A DNA stretch of 38,988 nucleotides from Alphaproteobacteria bacterium (GTDB taxonomy: Bacteria > Pseudomonadota > Alphaproteobacteria > Micropepsales > Micropepsaceae), in assembly GCA_013389115.1 (NCBI GenBank), contig JACADY010000007.1, positions 1-38,988 on the forward strand. Direction: 5' to 3'. A program made the translations under genes and the position numbers. Position 1 is the first letter of the stretch, and each line of letters starts with the position of its first letter. Under the pieces are notes generated by a model, which was given only the letters and a program-made list of their open reading frames with translations, made no database searches and was not told the origin of the DNA. Below, one piece after another: positions 16,267 to 26,904 of this stretch.

Positions 16267-18381
16267 TTAGAAACTGGATTTCAACGTGACAAAGGCCGAA
16301 CGGGGCTGGGTCGGCATGACAACGGCCCGGCCGAGATATTGGTAGGGCTCGTATTCCAACGCGTCGGTCAGGTTGACGATCGACAAGGACAGCGTGGCCG
16401 GCCCAAGATCATAGGACGCCTGGGCATCGAAGAGGACGAACCCATCCACCGACGCCGAGTTCGGCAAGGTCAGCTCACGCTCGCCGGCATAGGTCAAGCC
16501 CGCACCCAGCTCGAGCCCCGCCATGACCTCATCCTGGAAGCGATAACGGACAGCCAATCGTCGGGAGTGCTCAGGCACACGCGTGAGACGGTCGCCAACT
16601 GGAATTGAATTATCCTGGGTCACTTCGGCGTCGGTGTAGGCGTAGGTGCCCAGAATGGAGAGGGCGGGCAACGGCTCATAGATCAAATCGATCTCAAAGC
16701 CATTGGCCTGTTGCTCTCCAGCCTGAACAGAGAGGAAGGGATTGCCCGGATCCGGCGTGCGCACGTTCTGGCGCGTAATCTCATAGATCGCGAGCGTTCC
16801 TGTCAGACCTTCAATGGGTGCTGCAAATTTTATCCCCGCTTCGTAGGATTGCGAGGTTTCCGGCTTCGGCGGTTCAGCGCCGGAGAACACCAGAACGCCT
16901 TGGAATCCCTCCGAGTAACCGGCAAAAAGTGAAATCCCATCGACAAGCTCAAGCGTGGCGCCGACACGGGGCGTCAGACGGTAATAGGTCTCGCTGGTGT
17001 CGGCGAGGCTGAAACCAAAGCTTGAATAGGCGCTGTCAATCTCAAGTTGGGACCAGCGCAAACCCAATGTCACGTCCAAGCGCTCACCCAAAGCGATTTG
17101 ATCCTGCAGGAAGACCGCGACAGTGCTCATGGAGTCGGTCTGAATGTCGGATACGGCAGGCTCTATCCACGGTTGGTTCGTCGATGGATCGGCATAATCG
17201 ATCGGCCCCAACAAACCGGTGAAGGTGAAATCGGCAAGGAAGCCCAACCCCGCGCGATAGTCGGTCTCGTCGTAATCCAGCCCCATCAGAATTTGATGGT
17301 CGATCCCGCCCGTTGCCGTGCGCCATAGGACGCTTACGGTGGCAAAGGTCTGTTCCACATCCGTCGGCAAGACGGCGGAGCCGAAGTTATAGGTTGTGCC
17401 CGCAATTGGAACAAAGGGCAGTGGGAATGTTCCATACTCACGGAACTCGCTGTCGTAGTGCCGAATTGCCATATCGAGCGTGAGTGCGTCAGTTAGCTGA
17501 TGACTGATTTCGGCCGTTACGAGCCTATTTTCAATCGTGGTCGGGGGTGCATCCTGCGATCCCGCAAAGGTAAAGGGATCGACGCCCGGCGCACCGATCA
17601 GCGTGAAAGGCAATCCGGAATATTCGAGCTGCTCAATCCGCGTCCATTGTCCACGCAAGGTCATTTGCGTGGCCTCGTCGAGCTTCAACACCAATGTCGG
17701 AAAGAGCGACCAACGCTCACTGTCGACGACATCGATGAAGCTGTCAGCCTGCTCGGCCGCTCCGGCCAGGCGAAATCCCCCTCCATCAAATGCCAAGTCG
17801 AATGCACCGCCCGCACCTAAGGTTTCATAGCTGCCTGCGCGCACGAATATCTCGGCACCTGTTTCATCGTTCGGCGCTCGCGAGACGAAATTGATGAGGC
17901 CGCCTAAGGGCGCGCCAGCGCCACCCCCATAGAGCGTGCTTGTTGGGCCCTTGGCGATCTCCAGTCGCTCCACATTGATGAGCGTGCCGGGATCGACCAC
18001 GCTGTCGGGCAGCCCGTAGGCCGGGAGCCCGTCGATAAAGTATTGCGCCTCAAAGCCACGCACGATAGGTGATTGCAGGACGATTTCGTTGGTGGGCACC
18101 GGCACCACGCCCGACACGTTCCTCAACGCATCGGCGGGCGTTTGGAGCTCCTGCTCTTCGATCAAGGTTCGCGTGAGAATCTGGATCGACTGAGGGATCT
18201 TCTCAATCGGTGTCGCGGTCCTTGTCGCCGTGGCCGCATCGGGCACGGCATAGGCGTCGCGTTTTCCGGTGACGACGACGTTGTCAATCGCCCAGGAGCC
18301 GCTGTCGCCGGCTTCATCGGCAATGGCCAGAAAGGGTGTGAAGACGACGGCGGCGGCCGTCAGAAGGAGATGGTTTTTCAT
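16267..18381 (-). CDS. TonB-dependent outer-membrane receptor, siderophore type
   Basis: A 704-residue receptor that would import a metal chelate or other small ligand, using TonB energy. The ATG at 18381 opens a good signal peptide (MKNHLLLTAAAVVFTPFLAIA); the frame stays open to 18621, but the upstream codons look non-coding. A TonB-box-like DNVVVTG follows. The plug carries IEKIPQSIQILTRTLIEEQ and IEKGPTSTLYGGG-type blocks as in siderophore receptors (here RLEIAKGPTSTLYGGGA). The rest is barrel, ending ...SAFVTLKSSF with the terminal Phe. There is no N-terminal STN domain, so it is not a signalling transducer. It is the first gene of the operon with the two DJ-1/PfpI enzymes; DUF2946 lies upstream. 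Confidence 0.93.
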   Translation of the reverse strand: MKNHLLLTAAAVVFTPFLAIADEAGDSGSWAIDNVVVTGKRDAYAVPDAATATRTATPIEKIPQSIQILTRTLIEEQELQTPADALRNVSGVVPVPTNEIVLQSPIVRGFEAQYFIDGLPAYGLPDSVVDPGTLINVERLEIAKGPTSTLYGGGAGAPLGGLINFVSRAPNDETGAEIFVRAGSYETLGAGGAFDLAFDGGGFRLAGAAEQADSFIDVVDSERWSLFPTLVLKLDEATQMTLRGQWTRIEQLEYSGLPFTLIGAPGVDPFTFAGSQDAPPTTIENRLVTAEISHQLTDALTLDMAIRHYDSEFREYGTFPLPFVPIAGTTYNFGSAVLPTDVEQTFATVSVLWRTATGGIDHQILMGLDYDETDYRAGLGFLADFTFTGLLGPIDYADPSTNQPWIEPAVSDIQTDSMSTVAVFLQDQIALGERLDVTLGLRWSQLEIDSAYSSFGFSLADTSETYYRLTPRVGATLELVDGISLFAGYSEGFQGVLVFSGAEPPKPETSQSYEAGIKFAAPIEGLTGTLAIYEITRQNVRTPDPGNPFLSVQAGEQQANGFEIDLIYEPLPALSILGTYAYTDAEVTQDNSIPVGDRLTRVPEHSRRLAVRYRFQDEVMAGLELGAGLTYAGERELTLPNSASVDGFVLFDAQASYDLGPATLSLSIVNLTDALEYEPYQYLGRAVVMPTQPRSAFVTLKSSF

Positions 18382-18590
18382 TGGTATTTCGCTTTGTGTT
18401 GAGGCCAGCTCCCTGGCAAGGCTTGGCCTTGCTCGTAAGCCCTGTGTCATCGAAGAATGGATGGCGAGACCCGAGACGCTGAGCACGTCGCGCCCCATGC
18501 TTGGATTTACGTGCCGAAGGCACGGCGGCTGCGGATGCACGACAATTGCCATGCCTCGCTCCATACCCACAGGGGCAGGTTTGGGTCTTG

Positions 18591-19010
18591 TCAGGCTGTG
18601 CGCGGCGGCCCTGTCGACCAAGGCGGCGGTGCGGCCAAGCCGCGGCCCGGGGCCAAATCGAACCAGTGATCCAAAATGACAGGCAAGGCCTGTCTCTTGA
18701 CCGTCAGGCCTGACTCGCTCTCGACGCCAGTCTGGGCCGTCGCCATCGCAAAGGCGCAGAGGTCATTGCCGTCACGGGAATTCGACGGGTCGGCGGGGTT
18801 GGCCTTGTCCTTTGCAATCCACTGGCCTGAAGCCAGATCGAGGACGCGCGCGCCGCCTCCGTCCAGGGTACAAATTGTGATCGTGATGAAGCGGCCTTCC
18901 TCATCCGGCGACAGCATGTAGCCGGCCGGTACAAAGGCGCGCAAACCCAAGGCCACCAGCGCAAACACCGCCAGCGACCGGGCAAAGACAGACCGACGGA
19001 TCCCCCACAT
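18591..19010 (-). CDS. DUF2946-like small exported protein
   Basis: A 139-residue protein with an N-terminal hydrophobic segment (FARSLAVFALVALGLRAFVPA), then GYMLSPDEEGRFITITICT, a central CAFAMATA cysteine segment, and the C-terminal APPPWSTGPPRTA. This pattern (hydrophobic start, PAGYM, two Cys-containing blocks, Pro-rich APPxxxxPP end) matches DUF2946, which has no known function. In other proteobacteria it is often found beside TonB-dependent receptors, including copper receptors, and it precedes a TonB receptor here by 209 bases. That spacer contains a CGTGCC/GGCACG hairpin at 18510-18524 without a T-tract. Confidence 0.72.
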   Translation of the reverse strand: MWGIRRSVFARSLAVFALVALGLRAFVPAGYMLSPDEEGRFITITICTLDGGGARVLDLASGQWIAKDKANPADPSNSRDGNDLCAFAMATAQTGVESESGLTVKRQALPVILDHWFDLAPGRGLAAPPPWSTGPPRTA

Positions 19011-19106
19011 CCCGCTCTGACGAGCAATTAGCCATGTTCAAGGGACGCAAGCCAGCGCCAAATCGTCGCGACATTTCAGTCGGCGAGCCGGGGTGCCGTG
19101 CCCGCC

Positions 19107-20654
19107 TCACTCCCACTCGATCGTGCCGGGGGGTTTTGAGGTCACGTCATAGACGACGCGGTTGATGCCGCGCACCTCATTGACGATGCGGGTGGCGACG
19201 CGGGCGAGGAAGGCGTGTTCAAACGGATAGGACTCCGCCGTCATGCCATCGACGCTCGCCACCGCGCGCAAGGCGCAGACATGGTCGTAGGTGCGCTCAT
19301 CGCCCATCACGCCCACCGTCTTCACCGGCAACAGCACGGCAAAGGCCTGCCAGATCGCGTCATAGAGCCCGGCCTTCCTGATCTCATCGAGATAGATCGC
19401 GTCGGCCTTGCGCAGGATCTCGAGCTTCTCCTTGGTGATTTCGCCGGGCAGGCGGATTGCAAGACCGGGACCGGGGAAGGGATGGCGGCCGACAAAGGCT
19501 TCAGGCAGGCCCAGTTCGCGGCCGAGCCTTCGCACCTCATCCTTGAAGAGCTCGCGCAACGGCTCCACCAGCTTCATGTTCATGCGTTCAGGCAGACCAC
19601 CCACATTGTGGTGCGACTTGATCGTCACGCTGGGGCCGCCGGAGAAGGACACGCTCTCGATCACGTCGGGATAGAGCGTGCCTTGGGCAAGGAACTCGGC
19701 GCCGCCGATCCTCCTCGCCTCGGCTTCGAAGACATCGATGAAGGTCGCGCCAATGATCTTGCGTTTCTGCTCGGGGTCCGCAACGCCGTGCAGCTTTTCC
19801 AGGAACAGGCCCTCCGCCGCCACATGCACCAAGGGAATGTTGTAGTGGCCCTTGAAGAGCGCCACGACCTCTTCGGCCTCGCCCGCCCGCATCAGCCCCG
19901 TATCGACAAAGACGCAGGTGAGCTGATCCCCGATCGCTTCATGCACGAGCACCGCCGTCACCGCGCTGTCAACGCCGCCTGAAAGGCCGCAGATCACCTT
20001 GGCCTTGCCAATTTGCGCGCGCAGCTTCTCGATCTCGGTCTTGCGGAAGCCCTGCATCGTCCAGTCGGCCTTGAGGCCCGCGATCGCGTGCACGAAATTG
20101 GCGAGCAGCGCCGCGCCGTGCGGAGTGTGCACGACCTCTGGGTGGAATTGCACGCCGTAGAAGCGGCGGCGCTCATCGGCGATGGCGGCAAAGGGCGCGT
20201 TCTCGCTGAAGGCGATGACTTCAAAACCGGGAGGCAGGGCGGTGATGCGGTCGCCATGGCTCATCCAGACGGTGTCGGTTTCGCCCGGCTCCCACACATC
20301 GCCGAAGAGGGGCGAGAATTCCTCAATCGTGATCGTGGCGCGGCCGAATTCACGGTGATGGCCGCTTTCAACCTTACCGCCCAATTGCGCGGCCAGGAGC
20401 TGCTGTCCATAGCAGATGCCGAGCACGGGCACGCCGCGCTCGAAAACGGATTGGGGCGCGCGGGGGGCTTCCACCCAGGTGGCGCTGGCCGGGCCGCCGG
20501 AGAGGATGATCGCCCTTGGCTCCTCGCGCGCGAGCCAGTCTTGCGCCTTCTGAAAGGGGACGATCTCACTGTACACGCCAGCCTCGCGCACGCGGCGGGC
20601 GATGAGCTGGGTCACCTGGGAGCCAAAGTCGATGATGAGAATTTTGTCGGTCAT
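19107..20654 (-). CDS. guaA: GMP synthase (glutamine-hydrolysing)
   Basis: GuaA aminates XMP to GMP using ATP and glutamine. The 515-residue product has the class I amidotransferase domain with nucleophile C81 in GICYGQQ and HPEVVHT downstream. Then come the ATP-pyrophosphatase P-loop SGGVDS and the C-terminal dimerisation domain ending NPPGTIEWE-like (here [10 protein letters not shown]). [13 protein letters not shown] at 20654 is the family start; the frame extends 25 codons upstream without similarity. It follows the RsmB-like gene by 35 bases as the last gene of guaB-rsmB-like-guaA. No obvious intrinsic terminator follows. Confidence 0.97.
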   Translation of the reverse strand: MTDKILIIDFGSQVTQLIARRVREAGVYSEIVPFQKAQDWLAREEPRAIILSGGPASATWVEAPRAPQSVFERGVPVLGICYGQQLLAAQLGGKVESGHHREFGRATITIEEFSPLFGDVWEPGETDTVWMSHGDRITALPPGFEVIAFSENAPFAAIADERRRFYGVQFHPEVVHTPHGAALLANFVHAIAGLKADWTMQGFRKTEIEKLRAQIGKAKVICGLSGGVDSAVTAVLVHEAIGDQLTCVFVDTGLMRAGEAEEVVALFKGHYNIPLVHVAAEGLFLEKLHGVADPEQKRKIIGATFIDVFEAEARRIGGAEFLAQGTLYPDVIESVSFSGGPSVTIKSHHNVGGLPERMNMKLVEPLRELFKDEVRRLGRELGLPEAFVGRHPFPGPGLAIRLPGEITKEKLEILRKADAIYLDEIRKAGLYDAIWQAFAVLLPVKTVGVMGDERTYDHVCALRAVASVDGMTAESYPFEHAFLARVATRIVNEVRGINRVVYDVTSKPPGTIEWE

Positions 20655-20689
20655 GGCGGGTCTTTCGATATCTTCGGGCAGCTTCAATC

Positions 20690-21922
20690 TCAGTTCCGCT
20701 CCAGGATGGCGATACCAAAGCCATCGCAATCGCCGGAGGCAGGGGAAAGGCGGTGCTGGGCGGCAAGGCGAAGGCCCGCGGGGCGGGCGAGCGCGCCCGA
20801 AACGACGTCCTCGTTCTCACCGCACAGCAGCGAACAGGTGACGTAGGCGAGCGTGCCGCCGGGTATGAGCCAGGGCAATGCGGCATCGATGAGGGTGCCT
20901 TGCAGGCGTGTCAGTTCCACGAGGCGCGCCTGCGTCAGCCGCCACTTGGTTTCGGGATTGCGCCGCCAGGTGCCCGTGCCCGAGCATGGCGCATCGATAA
21001 GGATGCGATCGATGCTGCCTCGCGCGATATCGGGCGCAGCAGCACCGCCCATCCAGTCGGGATCGAGCACCTTAGTCTTGATGATCGATGCGCCCGCGCG
21101 GCGCGCGCGCAAGCTGAGTTCGGCGAGGCGCGCCGGGCCGATATCGCAGGCAATGAGCGCGCCCTTGTTCTCCATCATGGCGGCGAGGGCGAGCGCCTTT
21201 CCGCCACCGCCGGCGCATAGATCGAGGACCGTTTCATCCCGGCCCGCCCCCAGAAGAAGCGCGGCGCGCTGGGAGCCCATGTCCTGGACTTCGAACCAGC
21301 CCTCGTCGAAGGGATCGGTGCGGGTCACGGCGCGGGCTGGGCCGCCAGTGATGCGCAGGCCCCAGGGCGAAAGCGCGTGCGGCGCGGTCTCGATGCCCTC
21401 ATCGCCCAGCGCGGCGGCCAGCGCCTCGCGCGAGGCCCTCAAGGTGTTCACGCGCAGGTCGACGGGCGCCCGCCGCAGGAAAGGCGCCATCTCTCGCGCG
21501 AGATGGCCCTTGAAGGCGCGCTCAAGTTCGGGCGCAAGCCAGGCGGGAAACGACAAAGCGATCTCGGGCGATTGCGGCGGCACGGGCGCGCGCAGGCGCC
21601 TTGCCTCATCCGCGCTCAGCGGCGATGGCCCATGGCCTTCGCCCGCGAAAAGGCGCGCGATGTCGGTATCCGGCAGACGATCGATCACCTTCAGCGCGCC
21701 CAGCACCCAGTCGCGCGGGCTTGAATTCTGCATCGCCCAAGCGCATTCGCTGCGCCGGCGCAAAATCTCGAACACGCGCTCAGCAATGGCGGCGCGGTCC
21801 TTCGATCCGGCGAAGCGATGCGCTTTGCCCCAGGCATCCAGGATCCGGTCGGCGGGCAGCGTGCTTTTTTCTATCTCTTCGAGGATGTCGATCGCTGCCT
21901 GAAGCCGTGCCGCCGGGGTCAT
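20690..21922 (-). CDS. RsmB/NOP-family rRNA cytosine-5 methyltransferase
   Basis: A 410-residue methyltransferase of the NOL1/NOP2/Sun group, which makes m5C in rRNA from S-adenosylmethionine. The N-terminal helical region resembles a NusB-like domain. The catalytic domain has [14 protein letters not shown] (SAM site, about residue 235), [14 protein letters not shown] with the motif IV cysteine (about 309), and [10 protein letters not shown] with the motif VI catalytic cysteine (about 361). It starts 8 bases after guaB and ends 35 bases before guaA. This placing inside a gua operon recurs in alphaproteobacteria. Whether it modifies the RsmB target (16S C967) or another site cannot be told. 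Confidence 0.92.
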   Translation of the reverse strand: MTPAARLQAAIDILEEIEKSTLPADRILDAWGKAHRFAGSKDRAAIAERVFEILRRRSECAWAMQNSSPRDWVLGALKVIDRLPDTDIARLFAGEGHGPSPLSADEARRLRAPVPPQSPEIALSFPAWLAPELERAFKGHLAREMAPFLRRAPVDLRVNTLRASREALAAALGDEGIETAPHALSPWGLRITGGPARAVTRTDPFDEGWFEVQDMGSQRAALLLGAGRDETVLDLCAGGGGKALALAAMMENKGALIACDIGPARLAELSLRARRAGASIIKTKVLDPDWMGGAAAPDIARGSIDRILIDAPCSGTGTWRRNPETKWRLTQARLVELTRLQGTLIDAALPWLIPGGTLAYVTCSLLCGENEDVVSGALARPAGLRLAAQHRLSPASGDCDGFGIAILERN

Positions 21923-21930
21923 GGAATCAA

Positions 21931-23421
<1,491 letters not shown>

Positions 23422-23504
23422 TCAGTAATAGAGTGCGCGGCCTCATAGCAGGGGTGGCCCCGCTTGGCAAGGGCTCGGAACCACCGGCGCAGGTCAGTTT
23501 GAAT

Positions 23505-24089
23505 TCAGGATGCCGGCCAGGCGATGCGGCGCTCAATATCGGAATGCCAAAGAAGCTCCCGCGCGACCTTGTGGTTAGGGAAGGTCACAAGCACGACTTG
23601 CAGACCGTTGATGCGCGCATGCTTCATCGCCGGAAGGCAGTCAGTGTCCCCCGACACCAAGATCAGCCGCTCAACGGATCTCATGGCCGAGAAATTGGCC
23701 ATATCAAGCCCGATCCGCATGTCGACGCCTTTTTGTTCAAAATCAGGCCTGAAATCGTCGTCTGTCAGCGGCGCGTTCGCTATGGGGATTTTCTTAGGCT
23801 TGAAGCCTCGGAATTTCAGAACGCCGCGGCGAACCGCAAAGAGGTTTTTCTCGGCCAGCGTCCGGAGCCAATGGTCCGAACCCTTAAACTCATGCGGCTG
23901 CCCGGAAACCGGGAGCGTCGCCGTGCCGACATAGGGCGCACAGTCGTAATAAAGTACACGAAGCAAGGATTCGGGTTGCTCGACACATGCATGGGCAACC
24001 TTTTCAATGTAATCTGGATTATAATTATAACCAGCCTGCCGTGCGAGGACACGGAGATGGCCGCCATCGATAAGCACGCAGACCCGCAT
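23505..24089 (-). CDS. NYN-domain (LabA/DUF88-like) putative ribonuclease
   Basis: A 194-residue single NYN domain, the PIN-like nuclease fold seen in LabA-type proteins. The conserved acidic residues are present: D8 in VLIDGGHL, D123 in KGVDMRIGLDM, and D148/D150 in LVSGDTDCLPAM. It therefore looks catalytically intact and would bind a metal to cut RNA. The RNA target is unknown. The start ATG at 24089 sits directly behind a strong hairpin (24095-24122) with no other ribosome site, so expression may be controlled at translation or early termination. It lies 98 bases upstream of guaB on the same strand, close enough for read-through. Confidence 0.85.
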   Translation of the reverse strand: MRVCVLIDGGHLRVLARQAGYNYNPDYIEKVAHACVEQPESLLRVLYYDCAPYVGTATLPVSGQPHEFKGSDHWLRTLAEKNLFAVRRGVLKFRGFKPKKIPIANAPLTDDDFRPDFEQKGVDMRIGLDMANFSAMRSVERLILVSGDTDCLPAMKHARINGLQVVLVTFPNHKVARELLWHSDIERRIAWPAS

Positions 24090-24094
24090 TATAA

Positions 24095-24122
24095 AACCCC
24101 CGAGCGTTGCCGCGCGGGGGTT
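24095..24122 (-). promoter_or_regulatory. Leader hairpin abutting the NYN start codon
   Basis: On the minus strand AACCCCCG pairs with CGGGGGTT, an inner GCG/CGC stem closes a four-base loop, and TTTTATA follows just before the ATG at 24089. The run GGGGG, seven bases from ATG, is the only ribosome-site candidate and is inside the stem. The shape also resembles an intrinsic terminator. A perfect TTGACA at 24187-24192 upstream may be the -35 box; no good -10 box is seen. Confidence 0.55.
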
Positions 24123-24203
24123 CGCATACGTGCCCGCCTACGGGCGTAGCGGATATGAGCCACATATGGGGTGACTCAACCTTTATTGTCAACGGACTCG
24201 GTT

Positions 24204-24224
24204 AAAAAAACCTCCCCCCGGAGG
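24204..24224 (-). terminator. Intrinsic terminator after arfB
   Basis: On the minus strand CCTCC-GGGG-GGAGG (plus 24211-24224) is followed directly by seven T. It lies 74 bases past the arfB stop and ends the ppx-rlmE-arfB transcript ahead of the NYN gene. Confidence 0.8.
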
Positions 24225-24297
24225 GCCACAACCTTGCCGGACCTTGCGCCCGATTTCCGCACGTTACTCCGGCGGTCCGGAACTCGAAAGCTCACAT

Positions 24298-24723
24298 CTA
24301 GTTGAGATCGGTTCCCGGGCGCGCCCTTCTCGCCTTCACCTCCGCGCGCTTGGCCTTGCTTTCCAGGCGGCGGGTCTTGGAGGCTTTGGTGGGCTTCGTC
24401 TTCTTGCGCGCGGGCAGGATGATCGCCGCCTTTTTCAGCATGTCGACCAGGCGCTCAACCGCCTCGGCCTTGTTGCGCTCCTGGGTACGATGGGCCTGCG
24501 CCTTGATGATGATGACGCCTTCAGCGGTCGCGCGATTGCCGGCGATCTCTTCCATCTGCTCACGCACATGGTCGGGCAGCGAGGGGGAATGGCGAAAGTC
24601 AAAGCGCAATTCGACGGCGGTTGCGACCTTGTTCACGTTCTGACCGCCCGGGCCGCTGGCGCGGATGAAGCGGAACTGAAGCTCCTCCTCATCGAGCGCG
24701 ATCATGGGGGTAATGAGGATCAT
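24298..24723 (-). CDS. arfB: Alternative ribosome-rescue factor / peptidyl-tRNA hydrolase ArfB
   Basis: ArfB (YaeJ) frees ribosomes stalled on mRNAs lacking a stop codon, by entering the empty mRNA channel and hydrolysing peptidyl-tRNA. The 141-residue product carries the GGQ catalytic motif in [11 protein letters not shown] (about residues 23-33), followed by the release-factor-like domain. Its basic C-terminal tail ([20 protein letters not shown]) is the part that enters the mRNA tunnel. The size and lack of codon-recognition domains exclude a normal release factor. Its ATG overlaps the rlmE stop as ATGA, so translation is coupled; ATG at codon 7 is a less likely start. Confidence 0.95.
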   Translation of the reverse strand: MILITPMIALDEEELQFRFIRASGPGGQNVNKVATAVELRFDFRHSPSLPDHVREQMEEIAGNRATAEGVIIIKAQAHRTQERNKAEAVERLVDMLKKAAIILPARKKTKPTKASKTRRLESKAKRAEVKARRARPGTDLN

Positions 24724-25418
24724 GCCCCCTCGCCTTCCTTGCGCCCCCTGAAGCCCTTGGCGAGCACATACATTTCGGCCGAGTCGGCACGGCTGGCGGG
24801 CGGCTTGACATGGGAAACTGAGGCGAAGCTCTTCTTCATCCGGTTCAAGAGCTCATTCTCGGCGCCGCCGCGCAGCACCTTTGCGAGAAAGGCGCCGCCC
24901 GGCACCAACACCGTCTCGGCGAAATCGAGCGCGGCTTCGCACAAGGCCATGATCTTCAGGTGGTCGGTCCGCGTGTGGCCCGTGGCCGAGGCCGCCATGT
25001 CGGAGAGCACGACGTCAACCTTGCGGTCGAGCAGCGCTTCGAGCCGTCTGAACGCCTCCTCAGAGAGGAAGTCGCCCACAATCAGTTCGGCGCCCGGGAT
25101 GGGCACGATCTCCTGGAGATCGATGCCGACGACCTTGCCCTTTTGTCCCACACGCTCAAGCGCGACCTGGGTCCAGCCCCCCGGCGCCGCGCCCAGATCG
25201 ACGATGAAGGCCCCCTGCTTCAGGATGCGGGCCTTGTCATCGATCTCCCGCAGCTTGAAGGCGGCGCGGTAGCGATAGCCGCGGGACTTTGCCTCGGCAA
25301 CGTATGGGTCGTTGAGCTGGCGCTCGAGCCAACGCCTTTGCGAGGTCGTGCGGCCCTTGGCGGTCTTGACGCGCACTTTCATCCGGCGCTTTGGACCATC
25401 CTTGCCATCGTCTCTCAC
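24720..25418 (-). CDS. rlmE: 23S rRNA (uridine-2'-O-) methyltransferase RlmE (FtsJ/RrmJ)
   Basis: RlmE methylates U2552 in the A-loop of 23S rRNA. The 232-residue product has the SAM-binding [15 protein letters not shown], the [15 protein letters not shown] block with catalytic Asp, and the KVLRGG strand with catalytic Lys. A basic N-terminal extension ([11 protein letters not shown]) precedes the fold. The frame is open to 25601, but the GTG at 25418 is chosen because it overlaps the ppx stop as GTGA, mirroring the next junction. This gives near-normal family length. An ATG at 25382 is an alternative. Its stop overlaps arfB, so three genes form one tightly coupled unit. Confidence 0.93.
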   Translation of the reverse strand: MRDDGKDGPKRRMKVRVKTAKGRTTSQRRWLERQLNDPYVAEAKSRGYRYRAAFKLREIDDKARILKQGAFIVDLGAAPGGWTQVALERVGQKGKVVGIDLQEIVPIPGAELIVGDFLSEEAFRRLEALLDRKVDVVLSDMAASATGHTRTDHLKIMALCEAALDFAETVLVPGGAFLAKVLRGGAENELLNRMKKSFASVSHVKPPASRADSAEMYVLAKGFRGRKEGEGA

Positions 25419-26527
25419 CGGCGCCGTCTCCGCTTGCGGCGGCGACGTTCCTTGTCCGCCTGATCCATGAGCGCAAGCAGAATGCCCTCGCGCAGGCCCC
25501 TGTCGGCGACGCGCAGGCGCGGAACCGGCCATGCCTCCGCCACCGCCAGAAAGATGGCACAGCCGGGCATCACAAGGTCGGCCCGGTCCTGGCCGATGCA
25601 TGGCACGGATATCCGATCCTGATGCGAGAGCGCCGTGATGCGCCTTGCGATCGCGACGGCATCGCCCGTCTCGATCCAGGCGCCATCGACCCTGCGCCGC
25701 TCATAGCGCGGCAGACCCATATGGATGCCAACAATCGTCGTCACGGTGCCCGAGGTGCCCAGCATGTGCAGATCGCCCGGCGCCAGTCCCTCAAGGCTCG
25801 GCGCCTCGATGGCGGCGAGGGTCTCGCGCGCGGCGGCCAGCATTGCGGGGAAGATTTCGGGCGTCAGCCCGTGACCGCCAAAGCGCTCGGCCAAGGTCAC
25901 GACGCCAAGGGGCAAGGAGGCGATGGCCTCGATCTGAGGCAGACGCTCGGCGCTGTCCTTGGCCATGCGCAGCCAGATGAGCTCTGTCGAGCCGCCGCCG
26001 ATGTCAAAGACCAGCGCGCCAGCATAGGAGCGCTCAACGAGGCCGGAGCAGCCCATGACGGCCAGCCGCGCCTCTTCCGAGGGTGTGACAATCTCAAAGG
26101 AAATGCCGGTCTCGCCCTTCAGCCGGTCGATGAAATGCATGCCATTGACGGCCGCACGGCAGGCCGCGGTGGCGATGGCGCGGCCCCTCGTCACGCCGAG
26201 GCGCTTCATCTTCTGCCCGCAGATCTTCACCGCCTCGATCGCCCGGCTCATGGCGGCGTCGGATAGCGTGCCGGACTGGCCCAGCCCCTCGCCAAGCCTC
26301 ACCGAGCGGGAAAAGGAATCGAGGATGGAAAAGCCGTCCTCCTCCGCCCGCGCGATCAGCAGGCGGCAGTTATTCGTGCCAAGGTCCAAGGCGGCATAGA
26401 TATGCTTATACCGCCCCTTGCCGGGTGCAGTCTCCAGTGCCTGCACGTGGCGGCGGTATCGATCCGCACGCCTCTGAGCGCGGTTCCGGCGAGGTGCCGG
26501 CCGCGAAGGTCCAATCGTCTGATCCAT
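25415..26527 (-). CDS. Ppx/GppA-family exopolyphosphatase or pppGpp phosphatase
   Basis: Members split inorganic polyphosphate or convert pppGpp to ppGpp. The 370-residue product has the ASKHA phosphate-binding [14 protein letters not shown] near residue 48, the [16 protein letters not shown] second phosphate loop, and [11 protein letters not shown]. It lacks the long C-terminal HD-type domain of E. coli Ppx, so it is the short form common in alphaproteobacteria. The end is strongly basic (RRRKRRRRR). ATG 26527 has AGGA five bases upstream; ATG 26572 is possible. It is the first gene of the overlapping set with rlmE and arfB. Confidence 0.92.
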   Translation of the reverse strand: MDQTIGPSRPAPRRNRAQRRADRYRRHVQALETAPGKGRYKHIYAALDLGTNNCRLLIARAEEDGFSILDSFSRSVRLGEGLGQSGTLSDAAMSRAIEAVKICGQKMKRLGVTRGRAIATAACRAAVNGMHFIDRLKGETGISFEIVTPSEEARLAVMGCSGLVERSYAGALVFDIGGGSTELIWLRMAKDSAERLPQIEAIASLPLGVVTLAERFGGHGLTPEIFPAMLAAARETLAAIEAPSLEGLAPGDLHMLGTSGTVTTIVGIHMGLPRYERRRVDGAWIETGDAVAIARRITALSHQDRISVPCIGQDRADLVMPGCAIFLAVAEAWPVPRLRVADRGLREGILLALMDQADKERRRRKRRRRR

Positions 26528-26760
26528 GGCGTCCTGCCTGCCGGGCGTCCGTCTTCCGGCCAGCGCCGCCAAATCGGCGTCGGGGTGATTTTAACCTCAG
26601 TTTGGGCCCGGCCCCAAGCCCTGTTCGCGTCTGGCTCTTGCGCCGGGGGCACCGGCCGGATTAGAAACCTCCCCTTACGCGCGACGAACGCCTGTTCGCT
26701 GCGCCCGTCCAGGGCCTGCCATGCCCCTCATTCTTCCAAGGGGATCGCGTGCAGGGCGCT

Positions 26761-26834
26761 TGGGGGATCGTCTAACGGTAGGACAGCGGACTCTGACTCC
26801 GCCAGTCTAGGTTCGAATCCTAGTCCCCCAGCCA
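26761..26834 (+). tRNA. tRNA-Gln (anticodon CTG)
   Basis: The acceptor stem TGGGGGA (26761-26767) pairs with TCCCCCA (26824-26830), followed by G and an encoded CCA. The anticodon stem GCGGA/TCCGC encloses the loop CTCTGAC with anticodon CTG at 26793-26795, reading CAG. The T-arm CTAGG-TTCGAAT-CCTAG is perfect. The hydrogenase-fusion gene ends 70 bases past its 3' end on the opposite strand. Confidence 0.98.
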
Positions 26835-26904
26835 AGTCTCACTCGCGTACGTGGTTAGGCGCGCCATCGGCAGCTTTCTGAGGCGCCGGACCCCTCGGCC
26901 AGGC

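Noticed and set aside
18382-18590. Possible riboswitch ahead of the TonB receptor
   Set aside because: Only a simple CGTGCC/GGCACG hairpin is seen; no cobalamin, TPP or other riboswitch core sequence could be found.
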